Positions 26,631 through 35,376 of a stretch of 64,000 bases of DNA are shown here, piece by piece. Made by a program: the position numbers and the translations under genes. The first letter of the stretch is position 1, and every line of letters starts with the position of its first letter. The notes below the pieces were generated by a model that did not search any database, was not told the origin of the DNA, and was given only the letters and a program-made list of their open reading frames with translations. This DNA is from an uncultured Parabacteroides sp. (GTDB lineage: Bacteria > Bacteroidota > Bacteroidia > Bacteroidales > Tannerellaceae): assembly GCF_947855115.1 (NCBI RefSeq), contig NZ_CANTZW010000003.1:124001-188000 (forward strand), written 5' to 3'.

Positions 26631-28658
26631 TTATATATCTTCTCCATTCCATAAAGCATCCGCTATATCTTGATGCTGTTGAGCTAGCTCATCCTCTCCT
26701 ATCGCCCGAAAACCTTCTGCCAGATATTTGTGAGAAGCCGCATGCTTGGGCTTGATACTTACCGCTTGCTGAAAATCCAGAATAGCTTCATCGTAATATT
26801 TGAGTTTTAACAAGCATTTTCCACGATTATAGCGGGCCTTGAATGATTTTGGGCTTAATTTCACGGCCTTATTCAAACAAATCAGAGCATCATAGTCCTC
26901 ACCTATATCCAATAAAGTAACCCCTTTTCGTACCCAAACTTCCATATAATCAGGATTCAGACTCAAGGCTTTATTAAAACAACGAATAGCGGCATTCGCA
27001 TCATGGGCTTTCGTAATACACTCATTACCCATTAAGTAATATTCATGCGCATACTCTTTCTGAGTCTCATGAAGAGAATGCAATTCCTCCCGTAACGCTT
27101 TAATTTGTGCCTTTTGGCTATTTAACGTTTGTAATTTCAGACGAAGCAAACGTTGCACCATCGGATTGTCCAATTCATTTCGTTTAGAGACAGCGGCGGC
27201 AAAGGCTTCTACCGCTTCTTTCATATTACCTTGCCGGAAATTTTGTGCAGCCTGGCTATATTTCATTTCCGCTTCACTTTCCTTAAGGCTTTTCTCTATT
27301 AACGCTTGATTATTGAATATTTGGCTGAACTCTACGATCTCTTTCCGGATAAAGATATCCCGAGAAGAAATCTTGCTTTTCAGTACCAGTCCTTCCAAAG
27401 AAGTACATCGGCTCAACGCCACATAAGTTTGTCCTCCGGCAAAAACACCTCCGGTCAAATCAACTACGACCCGACTAAAAGTCAGGCCTTGACTTTTATG
27501 TACCGTGATTGCCCAAGCCAAACGAATAGGCAATTGTTCGAACGTACCAACAATCTCTTCCTCAATCCGTTTCTCCTTCTCGTTATATTTGTATTTATAA
27601 TTCCGCCACGAGGTTGGTTCGACCAAATGTTCCACACCACTTTCTAGCAAGACATAAACATTTCCATTCTCATCAATCCCCGATACCATACCGATCGTTC
27701 CGTTTACCCAACGGCGCTCATAATCGTTATCAATAAAAATAACCTGCGCTTGTTCCTTAATAGATAAATTCAATTGGGTAGGTAATGAAGATTCCGGAAA
27801 ATCCCCCTCAATCTTTCCTACAGAGACATACTCTTCTCCGGGAAGTTCGGCCAATTTCTTCTCATTTATAAAGTCTACCTGATCTCTTCGGGTAGCCAAC
27901 GTGATATACATATCCTCATTTTGAGGCTCGAAAGAAGGAAAGTAACGGCTATTCAAGGTATCCAGCTCCTGTTTTCTCGCAGCGTTACTACGAATCCGGT
28001 CTAATACGTTAATAAATAAAGGATCTGTCTGACGATACACTTTTTGTAACTCAATCGGCACTAAATTGATATCTTTAAACACGTGAGCCGAGAAAAAGAA
28101 AGGACTTGCGTAAAATAAACTCAAGATCTCTTTTTGATCCGATGGAACAACAGGTTCCAATTGGAATACGTCTCCCACGAACAATAGCTGTTTCCCGCCA
28201 AAAGGTAATCGCATATTACCTGAGTAAACTCTCAAGATACGATCCACACAATCAATAATATCTGCCCTCACCATTGAGATCTCATCAATGATAATCAACT
28301 CAACCTCCGCTATAATCTTCCGTTTTTCCTTCGGATACTTGAAAAACTCAAAGATACGACCATGTGACAAACTTAAATCCGGATCATCCGGCAACATCGG
28401 CCGGAAGGGAAGTTTAAAAAAAGAATGCAACGTAACACCTCCCGCATTGATGGCAGCGATTCCTGTCGGAGCCAACACCACATACTTTTTCTTCGTATGA
28501 TTACAAATATACTTCAAAAAAGTAGACTTACCAGTCCCGGCTTTTCCCGTTAGGAAAACAGACTGGCGAGTATGGGTGATCAGTTGCAAAGCATCCTGAA
28601 ACTCCTTATTATTCGTGTCTAGATGAAAATCCAAATATGTAAATTTAAGATGAGACAA
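26631..28658 (-). CDS. PIF1-like AAA helicase with C-terminal TPR repeats
   Basis: 675 residues. The N-terminal two thirds is a superfamily 1B helicase: Walker A LTGKAGTGKSTFLKYI near residue 36, APTGIAAINAGGVTLHSFF, Walker B ELIIIDEISMVRAD near residue 118, GGKQLLFVGDVFQLEPV, and near residue 385 the late motifs AWAITVHKSQGLTFSRVVVD and GQTYVALSRCTSLEGL. From about residue 470 there are tetratricopeptide repeats (AIRCFNKALSLNPDYMEVW, ALICLNKAVKLSPKSFKARY, AILDFQQAVSIKPKHAA) that should bind a partner protein. This fusion is common in Bacteroidetes and is thought to act in DNA repair or replication; substrate not known. Monocistronic. Confidence 0.92.
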   Translation of the reverse strand: MSHLKFTYLDFHLDTNNKEFQDALQLITHTRQSVFLTGKAGTGKSTFLKYICNHTKKKYVVLAPTGIAAINAGGVTLHSFFKLPFRPMLPDDPDLSLSHGRIFEFFKYPKEKRKIIAEVELIIIDEISMVRADIIDCVDRILRVYSGNMRLPFGGKQLLFVGDVFQLEPVVPSDQKEILSLFYASPFFFSAHVFKDINLVPIELQKVYRQTDPLFINVLDRIRSNAARKQELDTLNSRYFPSFEPQNEDMYITLATRRDQVDFINEKKLAELPGEEYVSVGKIEGDFPESSLPTQLNLSIKEQAQVIFIDNDYERRWVNGTIGMVSGIDENGNVYVLLESGVEHLVEPTSWRNYKYKYNEKEKRIEEEIVGTFEQLPIRLAWAITVHKSQGLTFSRVVVDLTGGVFAGGQTYVALSRCTSLEGLVLKSKISSRDIFIRKEIVEFSQIFNNQALIEKSLKESEAEMKYSQAAQNFRQGNMKEAVEAFAAAVSKRNELDNPMVQRLLRLKLQTLNSQKAQIKALREELHSLHETQKEYAHEYYLMGNECITKAHDANAAIRCFNKALSLNPDYMEVWVRKGVTLLDIGEDYDALICLNKAVKLSPKSFKARYNRGKCLLKLKYYDEAILDFQQAVSIKPKHAASHKYLAEGFRAIGEDELAQQHQDIADALWNGEDI

Positions 28659-29108
28659 AGCTATGAAAATATTTACAAATCACTCTAATAATATCCCTCA
28701 AAATATTTGGCAATCTCCATAAAAATTACTTATTTTGTGATATTAAAATAATATCATATATAAATCATTATGAAATTAAATAATAAAACATTCAAAGTAC
28801 TGATAATCTTTGGATTCAATATAATATTAGCGCCATCATCATGTTTAGGCTTATATCATTATCCGTAAGACCAAACCGATGCACATATTCACGGTCATAA
28901 CGAAAGTTAGGATCTGGAAAGTTTATGATTTAGCAGTTGTGAGGTCTTTAAAAAATTTGAGAAAGAATAAAAATCAGTCTAGAGACAAAGGATACTGAAG
29001 TTCTGGATGTTTATGTCGATTATTTAACATATGCTCCAGATATCACCAGAATCATACAGCGTACAATATAAGCGGATGTGATTAGAAATTTAATATTAAT
29101 ACTAGTAT
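28659..29108. other. Decayed sequence with a signal-peptide remnant
   Basis: A + strand ATG at 28770 opens a 33-codon frame, MKLNNKTFKVLIIFGFNIIL and on, that looks like a signal peptide and stops at TAA. The same frame continues DQTDAHIHGH, which recalls the start of a TonB-dependent receptor carboxypeptidase-like domain. Nothing intact follows. Confidence 0.35.
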
Positions 29109-29309
29109 ATGGCCAAAAAAGATAATACTGTCAAAAGTTTCATCCTTAGGGTGGATACTGAAATGATGGAAGCTATCGAAGCTTGGGCTGCGGATGAATT
29201 TCGCAGCACCAACGGCCAAATCCAGTACATCCTGGACCAAGCCTTACGAAAGGCAGGACGGTTGAAAAAGAAAAAACTGCCCCGGCCACAAAACGACGAC
29301 AAGTCATAA
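29109..29309 (+). CDS. Small Arc-type ribbon-helix-helix-like protein
   Basis: 66 residues: KSFILRVDTEMMEAIEAWAA then TNGQIQYILDQALRKAGRLK, i.e. a beta strand followed by two helices, the layout of Arc/MetJ DNA-binding proteins, with a basic C-terminal tail. Similar short proteins with the opening MAKKDNTVKSF occur in many Bacteroidetes next to housekeeping genes. Target unknown. A strong terminator follows directly. Confidence 0.75.
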   Translation: MAKKDNTVKSFILRVDTEMMEAIEAWAADEFRSTNGQIQYILDQALRKAGRLKKKKLPRPQNDDKS

Positions 29310-29341
29310 AAAAAGCCTGATCAAAAGATCAGGCTTTTTTA
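29305..29341. terminator. Bidirectional terminator
   Basis: Stem aaaagcctgatc with its complement, flanked by A and T tracts, between the small DNA-binding gene and the convergent HU/SPOR gene. Confidence 0.88.
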
Positions 29342-30379
29342 TTAACGGCTAATAAACAGCCAAGCATTTTTATATTTTTCAATCTTTCGTAATGCCTCAA
29401 TATAGTTCTCGGCATCAGAGCGATTATTAAACTTATCCGCATAAATACGATATTTACCATCACGAACTACCTTGTTTACATTTTTACATTGCGTGCGGTC
29501 TACACTAGATATATACTCATCTGCCTGTTTCTCTGTCGGAAAACTAGCTATCACGATATAATACGTTTTCTCAGCCATTACCGGCTCTACATTCGGAGCA
29601 GGAATGACAACTTCTTTTCTCGCCTTCGGAACTGGGGATGCATCTACGATCTTAGCCTCCCTAGGAGTTTCAACCATTAAAGCCATCTCCGAAACTGCTT
29701 CATTATCTTGTGGCACATAAACTTCATCCGGTTGAGAAGCTGGTTCCTCAAATCTATAATTTATCATCTCCGTAGGAACAAAGCTTGCTGTATAAGCAGA
29801 TTGATTCACTTCTTCCACCGGAGTCGAAACTACAAAAAACAATGCGATAGCAGCGGCCGAGACCGCAATAAGCCGGATCAACTCACGATTATCCGGAATA
29901 TAAAGTTTTCTCTTTTTACCGGTAAGCAGGGTCGCCTCTTTCCGTCTTTCTCTCAACGATTGCAAAACAGGAAAATGGAACGATGATAAACCATACGAAT
30001 CTGCGTCGAATATCCCTGAGTCTCCCGGTGTAAAAATAGTCTGCCCTTCCTCACCTATAGAAAAAGTTCCAATCCGTCCAAGCATTATCTGCTTATCTTG
30101 CTCTAAAGAAGCGTTCAAGACCTCAATATCCTCTTCCAGCATCAATTGAGCTTTCCGGTAATCAACACCGTACACTCGCATATACGACTCGGAAAGTAAA
30201 CCGTCCGTATGCTGTAATGTGGCATTGAACATGACCTCTTTACGCATCGGACGGAATTGATGCTCTTTTTCCTGATACACAGCCGGTAAGGTTTGCAGCA
30301 CAAAACCACCAAACTTCGGCAAGATCACACAATCGTGCGTCAGCAATAAACGTTCAATATGTGTTATTATCCTTAACAT
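29342..30379 (-). CDS. HU-CCDC81 and SPOR domain protein
   Basis: 345 residues from MLRIITHIERLLLTHDCVIL; the open frame extends 12 codons more but the extra is not family-like. Residues 1-120 form the HU-CCDC81 module (CVILPKFGGFVLQ, MFNATLQHTDGLL, GRIGTFSI). A single membrane segment lies near residues 172-190 (LIRLIAVSAAAIALFFVVS). The C-terminal SPOR domain (TYYIVIASFPTEKQADEYIS to the end) binds denuded peptidoglycan at division sites in other bacteria. A cytoplasmic HU-like domain tied to a periplasmic peptidoglycan sensor suggests a link between nucleoid and cell envelope; this is inference. Known as a conserved Bacteroidetes protein. Confidence 0.88.
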   Translation of the reverse strand: MLRIITHIERLLLTHDCVILPKFGGFVLQTLPAVYQEKEHQFRPMRKEVMFNATLQHTDGLLSESYMRVYGVDYRKAQLMLEEDIEVLNASLEQDKQIMLGRIGTFSIGEEGQTIFTPGDSGIFDADSYGLSSFHFPVLQSLRERRKEATLLTGKKRKLYIPDNRELIRLIAVSAAAIALFFVVSTPVEEVNQSAYTASFVPTEMINYRFEEPASQPDEVYVPQDNEAVSEMALMVETPREAKIVDASPVPKARKEVVIPAPNVEPVMAEKTYYIVIASFPTEKQADEYISSVDRTQCKNVNKVVRDGKYRIYADKFNNRSDAENYIEALRKIEKYKNAWLFISR

Positions 30380-30722
30380 AGAGACAAAGGTAAATATCTT
30401 ATATAGAAATAACAAAAAAAGACCATCTTTTCCTCTAAGATATCCTCAAAAAAACATCATTTCAAAGTTTTTCATCACATTCAATATCATAATACCATTC
30501 ATAGTATCTACTATATTCTTATCTTACTAACAAACGGTTGCGAGTTTCTGATTCTAAATCTTTTTCAAAAATTGGCAAAAAGCTAAAACCATCTTCTGCT
30601 TGCCTATCAAGAAGAGGCTATCCCGGTAATTCTGTTAATGTCGAAAGAACATCTTTATATAGCTTGAATAAAAACAGTAAAAACGTTATTTTTTATACTT
30701 TGTAGATTCTTTGCCATCCTTA
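30380..30722. other. Intergenic, no gene seen
   Basis: AT-rich spacer before the palindromic array; contains the promoter region of the HU/SPOR gene. No coding signal. Confidence 0.5.
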
Positions 30723-30782
30723 TGGCACTGCTGTGCCACCCTTATGTCATAGCCTTGCCACTTAGATGGCATAACTATGCCA
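30723..30782. repeat. Tandem 22-bp array of TGGCA...TGCCA palindromes
   Basis: Three 16-bp units lie at 30723-30738, 30745-30760 and 30767-30782, starting exactly 22 bp apart with 6-bp spacers (cccтta-type, cttaga). The third is a perfect palindrome TGGCATAACTATGCCA apart from its two centre bases; the first is TGGCACTGCTGTGCCA; the second is degenerate. A half-unit TTTGCCA ends 6 bases before the first. Same 16+6 architecture as the array at 2974-3050 but with an unrelated palindrome. Confidence 0.8.
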
Positions 30783-30849
30783 CAAGAAAAAAAATCATTG
30801 GCATAGCATACCATTGATATACAACCACATAATAAGTTTTCCAAATCAT

Positions 30850-31011
30850 TAAAGTCTCCAAGGATAAGCACCGTCTTAACTTACTAAGTATTCTAAATAA
30901 TAAATTCCTACTCAATTGATAGTTTATATCTAAGATCTCCGCTATCTCATTATGCAACAATTTATTTACATAATAAAGATAAAAATCTTTCGCTGTAGAG
31001 AAGAAAGTTTT
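30850..31011 (-). pseudogene. ECF sigma factor region 4 remnant
   Basis: One minus-strand frame reads FYLYYVNKLLHNEIAEILDI then NYQLSRNLLFRILSKLRRCL. This matches the sigma-4 helix-turn-helix of ECF sigma factors (EIAEIL, then the recognition helix, then LRR). The promoter-melting region 2 is gone. It may be what is left of a second sigma/anti-sigma switch next to the sulfatase locus. Confidence 0.5.
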
Positions 31012-31109
31012 GTCAAAACCACTATTGAAAGTTTTTTATGCGTCGCTTCCATCGCATTCTGAAAAATACGAGAAAACATCCCATTCAGACACGGTTTCCA
31101 AAGTTTTTT

Positions 31110-31156
31110 AGAAAAACACGTGCATAACGCAAAATACATTATACACGTGTTTTTTG
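31110..31156 (-). terminator. Terminator of the glycan-utilisation operon
   Basis: An 11-bp stem (31112-31122 with 31144-31154) with a 21-base loop and T/A tracts on both sides, 15 bases after the last sulfatase stop. Confidence 0.75.
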
Positions 31157-31171
31157 GAATAATATGAAAGA

Positions 31172-32533
31172 TTACTTATATTGTTTGCCTTGCCAAGGAA
31201 TCATTCCTGTCTGGCGGATATGCTCCATCAAGCCATTGAACAAGTTTTTATAAGTAGCGGAAGAACGTTCCACGATCGGGTTTTGCTCTTTTGGGTCTTC
31301 TTTCAGATTAAAGAACTGGATGGGTTCCCAAGGGGTGTTCTGTAAAATCTTATAATCTTTATAACGAGATGCGTAATAAGCTTTACCACCATATTGGAAA
31401 TTGCCTTCTCTGCGGACCCAATAAACCATCCGATCATCCGTATCTTGCTGCTCACCCCGTAAAAGAGGCAAGATGCTGATACCGTCGATCTCATGCGATA
31501 CAGGCACGGCTGTCAGATCGCACAATGTCGGAAACATATCCGAAAGCATAACAAAATTATCACATACCGCCGGACGTATCTGGTTTTTCCAATAAATACC
31601 TCCAGCTACCCGGATTCCTCCCTCGTACATATCCTGTTTCGCACCTCTGAACGGGCCATTATTCGCTCCGGCATCTGCCTGCCCACCATTATCAGACGTG
31701 AAGATAATGATTGTATTCTCCAACTGGCCATTCTTTTCCAAGGCCTCATACACACGTCCGACATTGTAATCCAGATGTTCTATCAAAGCAACAATCTTAG
31801 CACGCTTCTCTGGAAGTGACGGTTCACGCTTTTTCACCATTTCCAACCATTCCTTAGGAGGTTGTATCGGAGTATGCGGGGCATTATAAGCTAAATATAA
31901 GAAGAAAGGCTCTTGTTTTTGCTTCATATCCGACAGGTAACCGATCGCCCAATCAGAGAAAATTTCTGTAGCATGCCCTTGCGGATCGATCTCTTTCAAA
32001 TTCTCACGCATATAATTATTCCCGAAACGACGATGGGTATAATAATCATCCATCATATCCCCCAAAAATCCCCGGTAGAAATCGAACCCCCTTTCCGTAG
32101 GGGTATTCGGAGACTCCAATCCTAGATTCCATTTTCCAACCATCGCATTATGATAACCTCTTTTCTTCAACATCTGGGGTAATAATACGGCATCTTCCGA
32201 CAGATACCCCCAACTATCCTCCTTATGCGTACGAATGACTCCCGGTACACCTACCATATCCGGATAGCGCCCAGTTAATAACGAGGCTCTACTAGGAGAG
32301 GAAACTGGACAGTTCGCATGGAAATTCGTAAAACGAACTCCCTCATTTAATAATTTATCAATATGTGGAGTTTGAATGTCATTGGCAGCGCCTTGACAAG
32401 ACAAATCACCATATCCTAAATCATCAACCAAAATCAGCAGGATATTCGGGCTATCCGGCAAAGCCTTTGTTTGTGCGGACACAGTAGAAAAAACTAATCC
32501 ACAAGCCGCTGTTAGTATATATTTATTCATCAA
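31172..32533 (-). CDS. Periplasmic sulfatase (family S1)
   Basis: 453 residues with a signal peptide ending ...VSAQ. The alkaline-phosphatase-like fold starts PNILLILVDDLGYGDLSCQG with the metal-binding DD. The active-site signature is SSPSRASLLTGR, where the first Ser is the residue converted to formylglycine; serine-type sites need the anaerobic radical-SAM maturase (anSME), not encoded here. Further ligands are GKWNLG and FTSDNGG. It is the last gene of the operon, 20 bases after the next sulfatase. Removes sulfate from a glycan; the exact linkage cannot be read from sequence. An N-terminal MM start allows either Met. Confidence 0.92.
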   Translation of the reverse strand: MMNKYILTAACGLVFSTVSAQTKALPDSPNILLILVDDLGYGDLSCQGAANDIQTPHIDKLLNEGVRFTNFHANCPVSSPSRASLLTGRYPDMVGVPGVIRTHKEDSWGYLSEDAVLLPQMLKKRGYHNAMVGKWNLGLESPNTPTERGFDFYRGFLGDMMDDYYTHRRFGNNYMRENLKEIDPQGHATEIFSDWAIGYLSDMKQKQEPFFLYLAYNAPHTPIQPPKEWLEMVKKREPSLPEKRAKIVALIEHLDYNVGRVYEALEKNGQLENTIIIFTSDNGGQADAGANNGPFRGAKQDMYEGGIRVAGGIYWKNQIRPAVCDNFVMLSDMFPTLCDLTAVPVSHEIDGISILPLLRGEQQDTDDRMVYWVRREGNFQYGGKAYYASRYKDYKILQNTPWEPIQFFNLKEDPKEQNPIVERSSATYKNLFNGLMEHIRQTGMIPWQGKQYK

Positions 32534-32553
32534 TCTATTTTTTTAATGTTCCA

Positions 32554-33933
32554 TCACATCATATCACATACCGAAGGCTTGATCTTCATTCCTTTCCTAT
32601 GCTTTTCCCCGGCTTCGATCAGTAATTTCACGATCTCCGGATGCTTATCCGCCTGATTGAATCTTTCTGAGATATCAGTCTCCACATTATACAACAAAGG
32701 TTCTGCAGGAGTCTCGATTTTACAGGTACGCAGATATTGATCTTTGATCGTCTTAAAATAATACTTCCACTCACCTTTACGGATCGCCATCAACTCACTT
32801 CCCCACCAATAATAAACCTCATCACGGGCAGAATGCTTCTCCTCAAACAATAATCCGGTCTGATTCACGCCATCCAGTACGATATCTTTCGGTTGCTCAA
32901 TACCTGCCATTGAGAGGAAGGTCGGATATAAATCCATCGAGGTCATGATCTCATCATTGATCGCAGGATTGATTTTTCCCGGCATCCAACAAATAGCCGG
33001 AACCCGGAAGCCACCTTCCCACCAAGTACCCTTGCCATCTTTCAACGGACCTGCGGAACCGCCATTCTCATGTTCCGTCAACCAAGGACCGTTATCGCTG
33101 GTAAAAATAACAAAAGTATTCTCGTCTAAACCATTCTCACGCAATGCCTTCAACACCTCTCCAACGCTCCAGTCGATTTCCTCAACCACATCTCCGTACA
33201 GTCCTCGTTTGCTCGTTCCCTCGAAACGGGCATTCGTATACAATGGAATATGTGGGAAAGTATGAGCGAAATAAAGGAAGAAAGGTTCTTTTGAATGTTC
33301 CTTTATGAACGCTACCGCTTTTTCCGTATAGCGACGGGTCAATTCTCCTTGGTCTGGTTCAGACTCGATTTGCTTCCCATCCAATATCAATGGAGTCGGT
33401 GGAAAATTCCGGGCATGCGCACCTTTATTCTGAACGGGACTCATATCATTGGAATAAGGTATGCCGAAATAGGTATCAAAACCATGATCCGTAGGTAGAT
33501 AGGGAGAGAACGCTCCTAAATGCCATTTGCCAACACAGCCAGTCGCATACCCGTTTTGCTGCAAAACCTTGGCGATTGTAACCTCATCTTGCCCTAACCC
33601 AGCTTTTGAATTAGGGAAAAGTACGGCTACACGATCTCCATACAATCCATTTCGAACCGGCAGACGTCCGGTCATTAACGCAGCCCGACTTGGCGTAGAA
33701 ACTCCGGCCCCCACATAAAATTGGGTCAGCTTCATTCCTTCACAAGCCATACGGTCGATATTCGGTGTGCAGATCGTAGGATTCCCATAACAACTCAAAT
33801 CCCCATATCCCATATCGTCACAGAATATGATTACGAAATTAGGCTTATTGGCCGCATCCGAGGAAGCGTTCAAACTCAAACTATTCGATAATACCGCCGC
33901 TGTTAAAACAGATAATGATTTTAGTGTTTTCAT
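32554..33933 (-). CDS. Periplasmic arylsulfatase A-like sulfatase (family S1)
   Basis: 459 residues with a signal peptide (MKTLKSLSVLTAAVLSNSLS). Metal-site FCDDMGYGDLSCYG, formylglycine signature VSTPSRAALMTGRLP (serine type), GKWHLG and FVIFTSDNGPW are all present. The C-terminal sub-domain has the sulfatase ending with a short beta sheet (VETDISERFNQADKHPEIVK). Closely resembles the sulfatase upstream, so the two probably arose by duplication and act on different positions of the same sulfated glycan. Confidence 0.92.
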   Translation of the reverse strand: MKTLKSLSVLTAAVLSNSLSLNASSDAANKPNFVIIFCDDMGYGDLSCYGNPTICTPNIDRMACEGMKLTQFYVGAGVSTPSRAALMTGRLPVRNGLYGDRVAVLFPNSKAGLGQDEVTIAKVLQQNGYATGCVGKWHLGAFSPYLPTDHGFDTYFGIPYSNDMSPVQNKGAHARNFPPTPLILDGKQIESEPDQGELTRRYTEKAVAFIKEHSKEPFFLYFAHTFPHIPLYTNARFEGTSKRGLYGDVVEEIDWSVGEVLKALRENGLDENTFVIFTSDNGPWLTEHENGGSAGPLKDGKGTWWEGGFRVPAICWMPGKINPAINDEIMTSMDLYPTFLSMAGIEQPKDIVLDGVNQTGLLFEEKHSARDEVYYWWGSELMAIRKGEWKYYFKTIKDQYLRTCKIETPAEPLLYNVETDISERFNQADKHPEIVKLLIEAGEKHRKGMKIKPSVCDMM

Positions 33934-33945
33934 ATACGTATCTTT

Positions 33946-35352
33946 TTATTTAAGTAAACGAGGAAAAGGCTCATCGATGATACCGGCAGGACGCTGATTC
34001 CGGCCTTCATATCCCCAATCTCCCATATCATCACGAACCTGTTCGATCAATTGATTCATTTTCGCTATCACCTCAGGATGTTTATCGATGACATTTGTTG
34101 TTTCCGACAGATCTTCTGCCAAGTTATATAAACGAGCTTCACCGATTTCTGTATCTGGGAAATGAGGACCTTTGATACGCTCCTTCAAAGGCAAATGATA
34201 TTTCCAATTTTCCCAACGCACCGCTTGTAATTGTTGTTTCTGGTAATAATAAAAAGTCTTCGTAGGCGATACCATAGACCTACCTTCTAAAATTCCAGAC
34301 ACATCATGACCATCTATCACCCGGTCGGAAGGAACCGTGTACCCACAATAATGTGCCAATGTCGGCAAGAAATCCATAGAAGTTACCAAACTATTATTTT
34401 CTTGTCCTTCCGGTATTTTTGCGGGCCACCTCATTATGCAGGGTACCCTGAATCCCCCTTCATATGTAGTTCCCTTTTGCCCCCTCAACGGGCGGTTCGT
34501 TCCTCCGAAATGTTCATCAGCGCCATTATCGGAGGTAAAGATAACCAATGTATTTTGATCCAGTCCTTCCTCTTTTAAAGTCTCAAGCAAAACACCCATC
34601 GACCAATCCAATTCCTCGGTCGCATCTCCGTAAAGTCCGTTTTGAGACTTTCCCTTGAAGGCGGGAGAAGCCGCTAACGGATTATGAGTCATATTATGGC
34701 ACAAATAGATAAAGAAAGGTGATTCTTTATGAGACTTTATAAACTCCACGGTCTTATTGGTATAACGAATCGTCAAAGAATCATGACCGACGGGAGCCAC
34801 AATCACCTCTTCCTGTTCCATCAAGGGTAACGGACAGTACGGACGATCCATATCGTTACTATAAGGAATACCATAATAGTAGTCAAAACCCTGCCGTGTA
34901 GGAAGAAACGGTAATTGATCTCCTAGGTGCCATTTCCCGATACAAGCCGTCGCATATCCTTGCTCCTTCATCAATTCGGCGATCGTTACCTCTCCGGGAT
35001 TCAAGCCTTTATGCGAAGCCGGAAATAGCACTTGCCTTCCCTTGGACATCAAAGGTGTAGGGTCCGCATTTACATGCATGGAAACACGTCTTGGATAACA
35101 TCCTGTCAATAAAGCAGATCTGGAAGGTGTACTCACGCTCGAACCCACATAAAAATCAGTCAGTCGTATTCCCTCTTTAGCCATTTGGTCGATATGGGGA
35201 GTACGATGTTTCGTACTCCCATAACAACCTAAATCTCCATATCCGAAATCATCAATAAATACAATGATTACATTCGGTCTTTCTGCCGCCTGAGTAACCA
35301 CAGTCACTCCGGAAAAGGCTAACACAGATACCAATTTAGATATAAATTTCAT
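33946..35352 (-). CDS. Periplasmic arylsulfatase A-like sulfatase (family S1)
   Basis: 468 residues with a signal peptide ending VVTQAAE. Signatures: FIDDFGYGDLGCYGST, VSTPSRSALLTGCYP (serine type), GKWHLGD, FTSDNGADEHFG. First of the three sulfatases after susD, with 12 bases to the second. Three sulfatases and no glycoside hydrolase in the operon suggest that the target is a heavily sulfated host glycan such as mucin O-glycan or a glycosaminoglycan, with the hydrolases encoded elsewhere. Confidence 0.92.
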   Translation of the reverse strand: MKFISKLVSVLAFSGVTVVTQAAERPNVIIVFIDDFGYGDLGCYGSTKHRTPHIDQMAKEGIRLTDFYVGSSVSTPSRSALLTGCYPRRVSMHVNADPTPLMSKGRQVLFPASHKGLNPGEVTIAELMKEQGYATACIGKWHLGDQLPFLPTRQGFDYYYGIPYSNDMDRPYCPLPLMEQEEVIVAPVGHDSLTIRYTNKTVEFIKSHKESPFFIYLCHNMTHNPLAASPAFKGKSQNGLYGDATEELDWSMGVLLETLKEEGLDQNTLVIFTSDNGADEHFGGTNRPLRGQKGTTYEGGFRVPCIMRWPAKIPEGQENNSLVTSMDFLPTLAHYCGYTVPSDRVIDGHDVSGILEGRSMVSPTKTFYYYQKQQLQAVRWENWKYHLPLKERIKGPHFPDTEIGEARLYNLAEDLSETTNVIDKHPEVIAKMNQLIEQVRDDMGDWGYEGRNQRPAGIIDEPFPRLLK

Positions 35353-35376
35353 TTCAACCTCCTTATTAGTTGAATA

